Source: Streptomyces sp. CB02400 | GTDB taxonomy: Bacteria; Actinomycetota; Actinomycetes; Streptomycetales; Streptomycetaceae | Reading direction: 5' to 3' | Assembly (NCBI RefSeq): GCF_001905725.1 | Contig: NZ_LIWB01000004.1 | Span: 186,001-250,000 of the forward strand | DNA length: 64,000 nt | Shown: piece by piece, positions 20,138-30,043 of the stretch | Layout: each line of letters opens with the position of its first letter | How positions within the stretch are numbered: position 1 is the stretch's first letter | The notes under the pieces: generated by a model | What the model saw: only the letters and a program-made list of their open reading frames with translations | What the model was told of the DNA's origin: nothing | Databases searched by the model: none | Program-made: the position numbers and the translations under genes

Positions 20138-20470
20138 CTAGCCCTGTTTGGCGACCGTGAGGAGCACCGCCGCGTCCTCCAGTGCCTCCAGGCCGTGCCG
20201 GGCGGGAGGGATGACGATGAGGTCCCCGGTGCGGCCCTCCCGGTCGGTGTCACCACTGGTGAGGCGGACGCGTCCGCGCAGGACCAGCAGGGTGGCCTCG
20301 CCGGGACTGTCGTGCTCGGCGAGGGACGTGCCGGCGGTCAGCGCGAGGAGGGTCTGGCGCAGGGTGTGCTCATGGCCGCCGTGGACGGTGGTGGCGCTGC
20401 GGCCGTTGGAGGAGGCGGCGGCGCGTTCCAGGTGTTCGCGGGCGAGGGCGTCGAGGGAGAGCTTCTGCAT
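20138..20470 (-). CDS. Small cupin-domain protein
   Basis: This 110-residue single-domain cupin has the paired motifs typical of the fold: GTSLAEHDSPGEATLLVLRGRVRL (motif 1 with H and E) and TGDLIVIPPARHGLEAL (motif 2 with H). Metal binding is likely. The family includes small stress or regulatory cupins, and the substrate is not predictable. It stands alone, divergent from the DUF2071 gene with about 130 bp between them. Confidence 0.8.
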   Translation of the reverse strand: MQKLSLDALAREHLERAAASSNGRSATTVHGGHEHTLRQTLLALTAGTSLAEHDSPGEATLLVLRGRVRLTSGDTDREGRTGDLIVIPPARHGLEALEDAAVLLTVAKQG

Positions 20471-20600
20471 GGCACCGAGCTTTCCCGAGGGCCCTTGACG
20501 GTCACCAGGGCCATGTGGGGTACATCGTGGTGTCCGTGGCGTCCGCCACGTTCACTCGTGCTGCCGTACGACTGCCGGCGCCCTCCGCGATACTGGCACG

Positions 20601-21350
20601 GTGCCGCAGCCGATCACGCCCGACCCGCCGGAGGCGATCGCGCGTCCGCTGCTCACCCAGTCGTGGCTGGACCTGACGTTCGTCCACTGGGCGGTGGACC
20701 CGGCCGACGTGGCCCCGCTGCTGCCGCCGGGCACCGTGCCGGACACCCTGGACGGGGTCACGTACGTCGGCCTCGTCGCGTTCCGGATGCACAGGGTGGG
20801 GTGGCTGCGGCTGCCCGGTGTCCCCTATCTCGGGAACTTCCCGGAGACCAACGTCCGCCTGTACTCGGTGGACGCGCACGGGCGGCGCGGGGTCGTCTTC
20901 CTCTCCCTGGACGCCTCCCGGCTGATCCCGGTGGCGGTCGGCCGGCTGGGGTTCCGGATGCCGTACCTCTGGTCCCGGATGCGCGTGGAGCACCTCGACG
21001 GCGGCACGGTGACGTACACCGCTTCCCGGCGCTGGCCCGGACCGCGGGGCGCCGGTGGCCGTATCACCGTGCGCAGGGGCGAGCTGATCGCGGAGCCGAC
21101 CGAGCTGGAGCACTTCCTGACCGCCCGCTGGGGCATGCACGGCGCCTTCTTCGGGCGGTCGACGTACCTGCCCAACGCGCATCCGCGCTGGCCCCTGCAC
21201 CGGGCCGAGCTGCTGGAGTGCGAGGAGGACCTGGTCACCGCGGCCGGGCTGCCGGGACCGGCCGGGGAGCCGGTGAGCGTGCTGTACTCACCGGGCGTCC
21301 CCGCCCGCTTCGGACGCCCGGCCCGTCCGGCCGGCATCCCCACTCCGTGA
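20601..21350 (+). CDS. DUF2071 (YqjF-like) family protein
   Basis: This 249-residue protein has the family features: WLDLTFVHWAVDPADVAPLLPPG at the start, the YVGLVAFRM strand, NFPETNVRLYS and the C-terminal LTARWGMH segment. The fold resembles acetoacetate-decarboxylase-like beta barrels; no reaction is established for the family. Start GTG at 20601. It is convergent with gdhA with only 16 bases between. Confidence 0.85.
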   Translation: MPQPITPDPPEAIARPLLTQSWLDLTFVHWAVDPADVAPLLPPGTVPDTLDGVTYVGLVAFRMHRVGWLRLPGVPYLGNFPETNVRLYSVDAHGRRGVVFLSLDASRLIPVAVGRLGFRMPYLWSRMRVEHLDGGTVTYTASRRWPGPRGAGGRITVRRGELIAEPTELEHFLTARWGMHGAFFGRSTYLPNAHPRWPLHRAELLECEEDLVTAAGLPGPAGEPVSVLYSPGVPARFGRPARPAGIPTP

Positions 21351-21366
21351 TGCCTCGACGTATGCG

Positions 21367-22848
<1,482 letters not shown>

Positions 22849-22972
22849 TTACCTCTGTGTAAACCGGAACGGCAAGAAGCTCGCCCGATTGTCCGCTATT
22901 TGAGACTTGGCATGCGGAAAACGGGACGGCGGACCGGTGTCCGATCACCTCCGCCGGCCGTAGCATCCCGCG

Positions 22973-24190
22973 ATGACCCTGTCTCGCTCACGGCCGTCGC
23001 CGACCGACGCCGTCGTCGCCCTCGGTTTCGCGGCGGTCGGCTGCCTCGCGGGCGCCTACTACCGGCCGCCCGGCTGGCACGCGTTCGACGGACTCGGCTA
23101 CGTCCTGGCCTGCCTGACCGCGCTGCCCCTGGCGTTACGACGACGGCTGCCGGTTTCGACGGTGCTGGCGTCGGCGGGCGCGTACGCCGTCTATCTCGGC
23201 TGCGGCTACCAGCCGTCCGTGAACGTCTGGACGCCGGTCGTCGGCCTGCTCAGTCTGGCCGGATGCCGTCCGCTCCCCGTCGCCTGGGCCGGGAGCGTCC
23301 CCGTGGCCGCGGTCATGGCGCTGAGCGGCCTCACCGGTCGGCTGCACCCCGCGCTGGTGGCCGCCCAGGCCGTCCTCGTCCCCGTGGTGGCCATCGCCTT
23401 CGGCCATACCCGCTATCTCCTCGTCCGCGCCAACGCCAGGCTCCGCGTCGTCACCGCGGACCTGGTGGCCGAGCAGGAGGCACGCGCCCGCAACGCCGTC
23501 ACGCTGGAACGCATGGCGATCGCGAGGGAACTGCACGATGTGGTGGCCCACCACATGTCGGTGATCACCATTCAGGCCGGGCTCGCGGAGACGGTGCTCA
23601 CCTCGGACGCCCCGGCGGCCCGCAGCGCCCTGCGGGCCGTCGCGGAGACCGGGCGCGGCGCGCTCGACGAGTTGCGGCGCCTGCTCACCGTTCTGCGCGT
23701 CCAGTCCGACGACGACGGGCAGGAGGCCCCGTACGAGGCGGCGCCCCGCCTCGACCGGCTGCCCGAGCTGGTCAGCAGTGCCACCGCGGCCGGCCTGGAC
23801 ATACGGTTCACGGCAGCGGGTGAGCCGGTCCCCCTGCCGCCCGTGGTCGACGTGTGCGTCTACCGGGTCGCCCAGGAGGCGCTCACCAACGTCATCAAGC
23901 ACGCCCCCGGCGCACGGGTGGCCCTCACCCTCGACTACACCCCGGACGAGGTCGTCCTCATGGTCCGGAACGACGGCGGCCCGGACGGCCGCGCTCGCAC
24001 AGGCGAGCGACCTGAAACCGTCCCCGGCTCGGGACTCGGCTTGATCGGCATGCGTGAACGGGCCAGGATCTGCGGTGGACACCTGTCCGCAGCACCCCAC
24101 GACGGAGGCGGGTTCGAGGTCGAAGTGGTCCTCCCGCTGCACGCGTCCCGTCGTGCGCGCCCGGAGGAGTCGGAGGGGCAAGGACCATGA
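22973..24190 (+). CDS. Sensor histidine kinase, NarL-type (HisKA_3)
   Basis: This 405-residue membrane kinase has four or five hydrophobic segments in residues 15-150. The dimerisation/phosphoacceptor helix ERMAIARELHDVVAHHMS has H188 as the likely phosphorylation site. A HATPase_c domain follows, with N-box NVIKHA and G-box GSGLGLIGMRER. The signal is unknown. Leucine 55 is encoded by TTA (23135-23137). This rare codon makes translation dependent on bldA tRNA. It overlaps the regulator gene by four bases (ATGA). Confidence 0.93.
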   Translation: MTLSRSRPSPTDAVVALGFAAVGCLAGAYYRPPGWHAFDGLGYVLACLTALPLALRRRLPVSTVLASAGAYAVYLGCGYQPSVNVWTPVVGLLSLAGCRPLPVAWAGSVPVAAVMALSGLTGRLHPALVAAQAVLVPVVAIAFGHTRYLLVRANARLRVVTADLVAEQEARARNAVTLERMAIARELHDVVAHHMSVITIQAGLAETVLTSDAPAARSALRAVAETGRGALDELRRLLTVLRVQSDDDGQEAPYEAAPRLDRLPELVSSATAAGLDIRFTAAGEPVPLPPVVDVCVYRVAQEALTNVIKHAPGARVALTLDYTPDEVVLMVRNDGGPDGRARTGERPETVPGSGLGLIGMRERARICGGHLSAAPHDGGGFEVEVVLPLHASRRARPEESEGQGP

Positions 24191-24849
24191 CACGCGTACT
24201 GGTGGTGGACGACCAGGAGCTCGTCAGAGCCGGCCTGGCCTCCCTGCTCCGGACGGCGCCGGACATCACCGACGTGCGGGAGATCTCCGACGGCGAGGCG
24301 GCCGTCGAGGCGGCGTGCCGCGAGCGGTGGGACGTGGTCCTGATGGACATCCGGCTGCCGGGCATGAGCGGCATCACCGCCACCGAGGAGATCCTGGAGA
24401 AGGCACCGGACCCGCCCCATGTGATCGTGCTGACGACCTTCGACGTGGACGAGTACGTGTACGCGGCGTTACGCGCCGGCGCCAGCGGCTTCCTGCTCAA
24501 GGACACGTCGCCGCGGCGGCTCGTCGAGGCGGTCGAGGTCGTGACCCGCGGCGAGATGCTCTTCGCCCCGGCCGTGACCCGACGCCTGGTGGAGGCCTAT
24601 ACCCGGCAGTCCGCCTCGACGGTCGAGCTGGAGGCGGTGTCGGAGCTGACCGCACGGGAGAGGGAGGTCCTGCGGCTGGTCGGCCTGGGCATCGACAACG
24701 AGGCCATCGCCCAGCAGCTGCACGTCACCGAGGGCACGGTCAAGACGCACCTGTACCGGATCATGGGCAAGCTCTCCCTCAACAGCCGCGCCCAGGCGGT
24801 CGTCATGGCGTACGAGAGCGGGCTGGTCGTCCCCGGACAGGCCCGGTGA
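24187..24849 (+). CDS. NarL/LuxR-family response regulator
   Basis: This 220-residue DNA-binding regulator has a receiver domain with D54 as the phosphoacceptor (VLMDIRLPGM), acidic VVDDQE and K near residue 104. The C-terminal LuxR-type helix-turn-helix is LTAREREVLRLVGLGIDNEAIAQQLHVTEGTVKTHL. Leucine 95 is encoded by TTA (24469-24471), as in the partner kinase gene. It is translationally coupled to the kinase. Targets are unknown. Confidence 0.94.
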   Translation: MTRVLVVDDQELVRAGLASLLRTAPDITDVREISDGEAAVEAACRERWDVVLMDIRLPGMSGITATEEILEKAPDPPHVIVLTTFDVDEYVYAALRAGASGFLLKDTSPRRLVEAVEVVTRGEMLFAPAVTRRLVEAYTRQSASTVELEAVSELTAREREVLRLVGLGIDNEAIAQQLHVTEGTVKTHLYRIMGKLSLNSRAQAVVMAYESGLVVPGQAR

Positions 24850-24852
24850 CCG

Positions 24853-24887
24853 CGTGGCGCACCACTCCCCCTTGGTGGTGCGCCACG
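24853..24887. terminator. Bidirectional hairpin terminator
   Basis: Arms at 24853-24865 and 24875-24887 are 13-bp perfect complements with a nine-base loop. It lies between the response regulator and the convergent secreted-protein gene, and probably ends both transcripts. Confidence 0.8.
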
Positions 24888-24896
24888 TGTTCGGCC

Positions 24897-25334
24897 TCAG
24901 CCGTCCGCGCTCACCCGCGACGCCTCGGCGCACCGACTGAGCGTGTTGTTGCTGTCGAAGAGGCACACCTTGATGCCCACCTTCTGACCACCGGTGACGT
25001 TGCCGAAGGGATCCCAGACGACGGCGGAGCCGGCCAGCCCGTTGGTGTTGTTCTTGGCCCCGAGGTATGTGCTGCCGATCCAGGCGTACGCCCTGACGCC
25101 CTTGCCGTCCCCGCAGTAGTCGTGGATGACGAGGTAGTCGTCGTTGTTGCCGCCGCCCGGGGCGCCCGCACCGTAGTCGACGAAGTTGACCACGCCGCAT
25201 CCGCCGCTCGTCGTGCCCACCGCGAAGCTGTCGTTCGTGGCGGCGACGGCGGCCTGGGCGCCGAACAGCATCGTCGCGGCGGCGACCGCCGTGGTGGTGA
25301 ACGCCGCACGGGCGGCAATGGCACGGAAGTTCAT
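24897..25334 (-). CDS. Small secreted protein
   Basis: This 145-residue protein has a Sec signal peptide (residues 1-32, cleavage likely after AAVAA or near AQAAVAA). The mature part of about 113 residues contains cysteines at about 47, 74, 124 and 135, which could form two disulphides. I do not recognise a family. The mature part is Gly/Asn/Asp-rich (GAPGGGNNDDYLVIHDYCGDG). Confidence 0.7.
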   Translation of the reverse strand: MNFRAIAARAAFTTTAVAAATMLFGAQAAVAATNDSFAVGTTSGGCGVVNFVDYGAGAPGGGNNDDYLVIHDYCGDGKGVRAYAWIGSTYLGAKNNTNGLAGSAVVWDPFGNVTGGQKVGIKVCLFDSNNTLSRCAEASRVSADG

Positions 25335-25540
25335 GGTGCATCCCCCATTTCGGTGTCGTCGGCCGCCGCGTTCCTTGCCGCGACGGCCTCACGCTGACAG
25401 GTCGTCGTTCGACCTGCGCATGACACTACGAGCGCCGCACCGGCCCGTCGTCCGGCCCAGACCTGAGATACGCCGGCCACCGTGCGCTCTCCGCCGTATG
25501 CCTGTGGTTGACACCGCCCCCGGGGCCCCGCACGCCGACG

Positions 25541-25574
25541 CGCCCCACTCCCGGCGACAACCGGGCGTGGGGCG
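25541..25574 (-). terminator. Hairpin after the DUF397 gene
   Basis: The inverted repeat CGCCCCAC-T-CCCGG / CCGGG-C-GTGGGGCG has one internal mismatch and loop CGACAA. It lies 16 bases after the DUF397 stop, so it is a likely terminator for that gene. Confidence 0.65.
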
Positions 25575-25589
25575 CGTGGTGTCGGGGTG

Positions 25590-25799
25590 TCAGCGCTCCG
25601 AGGCGTACGTCACGAAGTCCGCCCACGCGCCCTGGGTGACCGCGAGTCGAGGACCGCCCAGGTTCTTGGAGTCACGGACGTGGACGGTGCGGGGTGCTAT
25701 CGCGATCTCCCCGCAGGAGTTGCCATCGGGGCCGTCGCTGTAGCTGCTCTTGAACCAGACCAGTTCAGCAGCGTCCCCGGCAGAAGCCTCGCGGATCAT
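25590..25799 (-). CDS. DUF397-domain protein
   Basis: This 69-residue protein matches the short DUF397 family: ELVWFKSSYSDGPDGNSCGEIAIAP, HVRDSKN and GPRLAVTQGAWADFVTYA. Such proteins are partners of XRE/DUF5753 regulators in Streptomyces (abaA- and whiJ-like modules). The start overlaps the end of the upstream DUF5753 fragment by four bases. That partner has lost its DNA-binding half, so this gene may be an orphan. Confidence 0.9.
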   Translation of the reverse strand: MIREASAGDAAELVWFKSSYSDGPDGNSCGEIAIAPRTVHVRDSKNLGGPRLAVTQGAWADFVTYASER

Positions 25800-26230
25800 G
25801 TCTCTCCCAGCACTTGCTCGATGAAGGCCAGCGACTCCCGAGGGGTGAGAGCCTGCGCCCGGATCGCCCCATACCGCAGCTCAAGGATCCTTAGCTGCTT
25901 CGGATCGAAAGTCGGCCGACCGCTGAACGCGCCGTCGGAACGACCTGCCGCCGTACCGTCGGCGAACTTCAGCACCTCGATCCTGCCGTCCAGCCCAGGG
26001 TGACCCCCCGCGCTGGTAGGCATCACCTGCAACGTGACGTTACGCAACCGCCCCACCTCCAGCAGGTGTTCGAGCTGCTGTCGCCACACCATTGTGCCTC
26101 CAACAGGTCGACGCGGCGTGGCCTCTTCCAGGACGAAGCTGAGAGCCGGAGCAGGAGACCGTTCGAAGATCGACTTGCGCGCCATGCGAGCAGCGACCAG
26201 ACGCTCCGCCTCCTCCTCCGAGTACGGCGG
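25796..26230 (-). pseudogene. Truncated DUF5753 regulator (HTH lost)
   Basis: The frame encodes only the C-terminal part of a DUF5753 regulator: PPYSEEEAERLVAARMARK, LSFVLEEATPRRPVGG, LRNVTLQVMPTSAGGHPGL, and IRAQALTPRESLAFIEQVLGE. The normal N-terminal XRE helix-turn-helix and the start of DUF5753 are missing. The open frame continues upstream to 26629, but that part is antisense to a membrane-protein gene and has no family resemblance. A deletion has removed roughly the first 130-150 residues. Confidence 0.75.
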
Positions 26231-26441
26231 CTGCCATCGATAACGACTTCTGGGCGATCGACTCTTCGACGCCCCCGAAGTGGGCTGCCTGGTGTGCAGG
26301 TTCGTCGCGACCCCGAGTCGCGAAACTCCACCCTCATCATCTCGGAGGCTGACCTTGCTCCACCGCGGGGCGGACGCGGGGCGGGACAAGGCCGGCCTCC
26401 GAGTTGATCCGCGTCGCCGTGCCTCACGGCAGGGTGGATGC

Positions 26442-26972
26442 ATGACGACGACAAGGCACTCCCACCCGGACTCCGAAGCGACGGGCCCCGCACAGCACAG
26501 CGTGCCCGCCTGGGCAGAGCGCGTCGCGCACGCCATCCCTCTGGTCGTACTGCCCGTCGGCATCTGGCGATTACCGATTGGCTTCGGGTACGGCATGGGC
26601 GGAGAGCCCATGCCCCCTGCCTGGTACAACGCCCCTTACGTCATCGGGCTGACGATCCTCACCGAAATCCTCGCGCTGCTCAGCTTCGGATTGGTCCGCC
26701 GCTGGGGTGAGGTCGTTCCCCACTGGGTGCCGAGGCTGGGCGGGCGACGCGTCCCGCCGGCCGCCGCGATCATCCCCGCAACCCTAGGCGGCCTCTTCCT
26801 CACCGCGCTCTGCATCCACTGGCTGTACGAAGCCGCTACCGCCGGCACGGCGGCCTGGCCGTACGACGAGGGCTGGGATGTCCTCGCGATGGCGATGAGC
26901 GGGCTGATGAACCTGTGGGGTCCACTGCTTCTGGTCCTCACGTATGCGTACTACCGACGCCGCCGGACCTGA
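26442..26972 (+). CDS. Putative membrane protein, four segments
   Basis: This 176-residue protein begins MTTTRHSHPDSEATGPAQ and has four hydrophobic segments (about residues 28-45, 62-85, 105-125, 148-170), so it is an integral membrane protein of unknown function. The ATG at 26442 has AGGGTGG upstream. Leucine 44 is encoded by TTA (26571-26573), implying bldA dependence. It is divergent from the truncated DUF5753 gene. Confidence 0.65.
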   Translation: MTTTRHSHPDSEATGPAQHSVPAWAERVAHAIPLVVLPVGIWRLPIGFGYGMGGEPMPPAWYNAPYVIGLTILTEILALLSFGLVRRWGEVVPHWVPRLGGRRVPPAAAIIPATLGGLFLTALCIHWLYEAATAGTAAWPYDEGWDVLAMAMSGLMNLWGPLLLVLTYAYYRRRRT

Positions 26973-27018
26973 TCCCAGTCTTCGGTGAGAACGCTCGACC
27001 TTCGCAGCGAGAGATCAT

Positions 27019-27363
27019 TCATGCCTGAATTGCGGCTTGCCGCCGGTAGGTGAGGTCGATGACGGCCCGGTCGTAGTAGCGGTGCCCCTTCGCGCCGCGT
27101 CGGGCGGACAGTTTCTGCCGGGCCCGCTGCGGGAGTTTCCTGGCCAGCGCGTCGGCGCGGAACTTTCCTGCACCGGTGGTCACATCGGCCGAGCAGGCCA
27201 CCGCGAGGACATAGCCCAGGCCACGTTCCTCCAGGGCCGCCCGCAGTTTCGGGTTGCCGCCGTAGACCTCGTCGCCGGTCACCCAGCCAATGCGGTGCCC
27301 GGCGTCCAGAAACCGCTCGATCACCGTGCGGGCCAGCTCCGGCTTGGTCGCGAAGGCGGTACC
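27019..27363 (-). mobile_element. IS701-family transposase remnant
   Basis: The minus frame encodes the central part of an IS701-type DDE transposase: FATKPELARTVIERFLDAGH, GWVTGDEVYGGNP, GLGYVLAVACSADVTTGAGKFRADALA, and RGAKGHRYYDRAVIDL. The GDEVYGG block holds a catalytic-type aspartate. The N-terminal and C-terminal thirds are missing, and no terminal inverted repeats are seen. It is therefore inactive debris. Confidence 0.8.
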
Positions 27364-27562
27364 CTCGCCCAGCCCCGCCGCCCTCCTCGCCCACCGCCTG
27401 GCGGCGCAACTGCCACCCCCACCCCCGTACCGCGCCCCGGCCACCCCACCACCGGCCCACCACCGGCTGCGCAACTGCGACGGCTGCGACCACGCCTTCC
27501 GCGCCCCCGAAACCGAAACCCACTGCCGCGCCCGCCGCACAGCCGCCTCACCCACTCACTGA
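27364..27562 (+). pseudogene. C-terminal fragment of an HTH-type Streptomyces gene
   Basis: A plus-strand frame ending at the TGA 27560-27562 reads LLAHRLAAQLPPPPPYRAP...NCDGCDHAFRAPETETHCRARR. The Pro-rich linker and closing Cys-rich motif resemble the C-termini of Streptomyces HTH proteins on integrative elements. The 5' part is cut off exactly where the IS701 remnant begins, suggesting insertion and deletion. Confidence 0.5.
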
Positions 27563-27578
27563 GCGGAGGAAGGACACC

Positions 27579-27712
27579 GTGACGTTCGCGCGCACGGCGG
27601 GGACGACCCGAAGGGCGGCGACATCACCGTCTGCGGCGGGATGTTCACCTACCAGGTCGTCGTACGCAGCGAACGCGTCTGCATCGTCCAGATCACCTAC
27701 CTGGGCTGGTGA
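27579..27712 (+). pseudogene. Frameshifted short gene
   Basis: A GTG at 27579 has a strong GGAGGA site, but its frame soon turns to arginine/serine-rich noise. The +2 frame from 27602 instead reads DDPKGGDITVCGGMFTYQVV...RVCIVQITYLGW and stops at 27710-27712. A one-base change near 27582-27602 would join start and frame into a protein of about 44 residues. A degenerate match to its middle recurs at 32653-32699. Confidence 0.45.
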
Positions 27713-27884
27713 CCCTCGTACCTTGACCACCGGTGACACGGGAGTTCAACGCCGTCCTGGAGCCCGGTAGGTGTCCCGGGGCGGCAGGGCGACGGGTGCC
27801 CGGCGCATCGGGTCGACCAAGGGCCGGTTATCGTGTCGATCACGACCGAAAAGGTCAACTGCCCGTGCGACAAGGGGAATCGAC

Positions 27885-28706
27885 GTGGATCAGCAGAACT
27901 CCGGCATGCACGCTCCCCCGCGGATCGACACCGGCAAGCCGCATCCCGCGCGGATGTACGACTGGTTCCTCGGCGGCAAGGACAACTACCCGGTGGACGA
28001 GGCGCTGGGCAGGCAGCTCGTGGGGTTCGCGCCGGGTATCCCGGTCATGGCGCGGATGAACCGGGCGTTCATGCACCGTGCCACCCGCTGGACGGCCGGC
28101 CAGGGTGTGCGGCAGTTCCTCGACATCGGGACGGGTATCCCGACGGAGCCGAACCTGCACCAGGTCGCTCAGGGGATCGCCGCCGACGCGCGGGTCGTGT
28201 ACTGCGACAACGACCCGATCGTCCTGGTCCACGCCGAGGCGCTGCTGCGCGGCACTCCCGAGGGGGTCGTCGACTACGTGCAGGCGGACGCCCGTGACAC
28301 CGCCGCGATCGTCGAACGGGCCCGCGGGACACTGGACTTCGAGCGGCCGGTCGCGCTCTCCCTGATCGCGCTGCTGCACTTCATCGGCGACGGGGACGGG
28401 GCGTACGAGCTGGTGGAGCGGCTCAAGGACGCGCTGGCGCCGGGAAGTTACCTGGTCATGTCGCACCTCACGCCCGACTTCCACCCGGAGGAGGCGTCGA
28501 AGAAGGTGACCGACCTGTACCGGGCGGGCGGGCTCACCATGGACATGCGCAGCCGGGACCGGTTCACCCGCTTCTTCGAGGGGCTGGAGATCGTCGCCCC
28601 CGGCATCGTGGCGGCCGAGGAGTGGCACCCGGAGCTCGGTGAGCCGGTTCCCGGGCAGGAGGGCGTCCACAGCGGGGCGTACGTGGCGGTGGCCCGCAAG
28701 GTGTGA
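27885..28706 (+). CDS. SAM-dependent methyltransferase, DUF574 family
   Basis: This 273-residue protein matches the actinobacterial DUF574 (Methyltransf_19) family: PHPARMYDWFLGGKDNYPVDE near the start, the SAM-binding FLDIGTGIPTEPNLHQVAQ, VVYCDNDPIVLVHA, and LLHFIGDGDG. Substrates are generally unknown, though members sit near DUF397/XRE regulators and secondary-metabolite genes. GTG 27885 is preceded by AAGGGGAA. The frame extends upstream, but those residues do not match the family. Confidence 0.92.
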   Translation: MDQQNSGMHAPPRIDTGKPHPARMYDWFLGGKDNYPVDEALGRQLVGFAPGIPVMARMNRAFMHRATRWTAGQGVRQFLDIGTGIPTEPNLHQVAQGIAADARVVYCDNDPIVLVHAEALLRGTPEGVVDYVQADARDTAAIVERARGTLDFERPVALSLIALLHFIGDGDGAYELVERLKDALAPGSYLVMSHLTPDFHPEEASKKVTDLYRAGGLTMDMRSRDRFTRFFEGLEIVAPGIVAAEEWHPELGEPVPGQEGVHSGAYVAVARKV

Positions 28707-28724
28707 GCCCTCGCGGAGCAAGAC

Positions 28725-28757
28725 GGCGGGGCCGCCCCTGTCAGGGGCGGCCCCGCC
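28725..28757. terminator. Bidirectional hairpin, methyltransferase/xylanase
   Basis: The 14-bp perfect arms at 28725-28738 and 28744-28757 enclose loop TGTCA. It lies between two convergent genes and likely terminates both. Confidence 0.85.
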
Positions 28758-28765
28758 GGGCGTTC

Positions 28766-29938
28766 TCAGCCCTTCCGGTGCTTGTGGCCCTTCTTGCAGT
28801 CGTCCTCCCGGGCCGCCTCCTTCAGCGTGTCCCGCAGGGCGTAGAAGGCGGGCTTGCGCTTGTAGTCGTCGGTCATGACGTTCGCGAAGCCCTCGCCCTC
28901 GAAGAACACCGGCACCCATGAGTACTTGTCGGTGAAGCCCCAGATGGTGAACGAGTTGCAGCCGTCGACGGCCAGGCAGGCCTCGAGCGTCCGCTGGTAG
29001 TAGTCGGCCTGCTTCTGCTCCTGCGCCTCGGTGGGCACACCGCTCTCCGGCAGGTCCATGCGGACGTCCAGTTCGGTGACGGCGGTCTCCAGGCCGAGCG
29101 CGTCGAACCGGCGCAGGTTGTCCTCCAGGTCGCCCGGGAAGCCGTACCGCGTGCTCAGGTGCCCCTGCACGGAGAAGCCGTCCACGGGTACGCCCTGCTC
29201 CAGCAGGTCCTGGATGAGCGCGTAGTAGGCGTCGCTCTTGGCGTTGACGCCCTCGACGTTGTAGTCGTTGAAGAACAGCTTGGCCTTCGGGTCGGCCTCG
29301 TGGGCCCACCGGAAGGCGTCGGCGACGATGCCCGGTCCCAGCTCGCGGATCCAGATGTTGTCCTGGGTGCGCAGCTTGCCCTGGTCGTCGAAGATCTCGT
29401 TGGCGACGTCCCACTGCTGGATCTTGCCGGCGTAGCGGCCGACGACGGTGGTGATGTGCTCGCGCAGGATCTCGCGCAGCTCCTCCTGGGAGAAGTCGCC
29501 CTGCTCCAGCCACGCCGGGTTCTGGCTGTGCCACAGCAGGGTGTGGCCGCGCACGACCTGCTTGTTGCGCCCGGCGAACTCGACGATGGCGTCGGCCTGT
29601 CCGAAGTCGTAGCGGTCCCGCTCGGGGTGGATGTAGTCCCACTTCATCTGGTTCTCGGGGGAGACCGAGCTGAACTGGCGCCCCAGGACCTTCCGGTACT
29701 CCCTGTCGTACGTGAAGGGGTCCGGGTAGTCCTGCTCCAGGTGGTGGCCGCCGCCTGCCACGGCGGTGCCCACGACGAAGCCCTCGGGAGCGGCCGAGCG
29801 CAGCCGGTCGAACCTGGCGTTGGAGTGCGGCGCCGCCTCCTTGCCGGCCGACGGGTCGGCGGCGGCCGAGCCCGTCGCGAGCGGCAGGGCCAGGGCGGCG
29901 GTGGCGAGGGCCACGGTGGCGAAACGAATGGATCTCAT
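28766..29938 (-). CDS. GH10 endo-1,4-beta-xylanase
   Basis: This 390-residue secreted glycoside hydrolase cleaves the xylan backbone. A Sec signal peptide spans about residues 1-27 (ATGSAAA). The catalytic pair is E181 as acid/base in WDVANE and E289 as nucleophile in VTELDVRM. Other GH10 marks are NQMKWDYIHPE, RGHTLLWHSQNPAW and FFNDYNVEG. There is no carbohydrate-binding domain after the catalytic module, only a short basic tail (KKGHKHRKG). A CGAAAGTTTCG palindrome, the type found before other Streptomyces xylanase genes, lies about 30 bases upstream of the start. Confidence 0.95.
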   Translation of the reverse strand: MRSIRFATVALATAALALPLATGSAAADPSAGKEAAPHSNARFDRLRSAAPEGFVVGTAVAGGGHHLEQDYPDPFTYDREYRKVLGRQFSSVSPENQMKWDYIHPERDRYDFGQADAIVEFAGRNKQVVRGHTLLWHSQNPAWLEQGDFSQEELREILREHITTVVGRYAGKIQQWDVANEIFDDQGKLRTQDNIWIRELGPGIVADAFRWAHEADPKAKLFFNDYNVEGVNAKSDAYYALIQDLLEQGVPVDGFSVQGHLSTRYGFPGDLEDNLRRFDALGLETAVTELDVRMDLPESGVPTEAQEQKQADYYQRTLEACLAVDGCNSFTIWGFTDKYSWVPVFFEGEGFANVMTDDYKRKPAFYALRDTLKEAAREDDCKKGHKHRKG

Positions 29939-29967
29939 GCGGGGAGTCTCATTCCCATCGTCATTCT

Positions 29968-29978
29968 CGAAAGTTTCG
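29968..29978 (-). promoter_or_regulatory. Xylanase-type operator CGAAAGTTTCG
   Basis: The perfect palindrome TCGAAAGTTTCGA (29967-29979) stands 30 bases upstream of the xylanase start. A further CGAAA half-site is at 29989-29993. CGAAA-N-TTTCG repeats are known before other Streptomyces xylanase genes and bind a repressor-type protein. Which protein acts here is not shown. Confidence 0.6.
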
Positions 29979-30043
29979 AACCTGAATCCGAAACATTAGG
30001 GATGGGCGGACGCTAAGCTCTGGCGGAGCCGCGCGTCAATACC

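Noticed and set aside
27855..29642. 595-codon minus-strand frame over the methyltransferase and xylanase
   Set aside because: Merges an antisense of the methyltransferase with the wrong frame of the xylanase. Neither part resembles a protein family.
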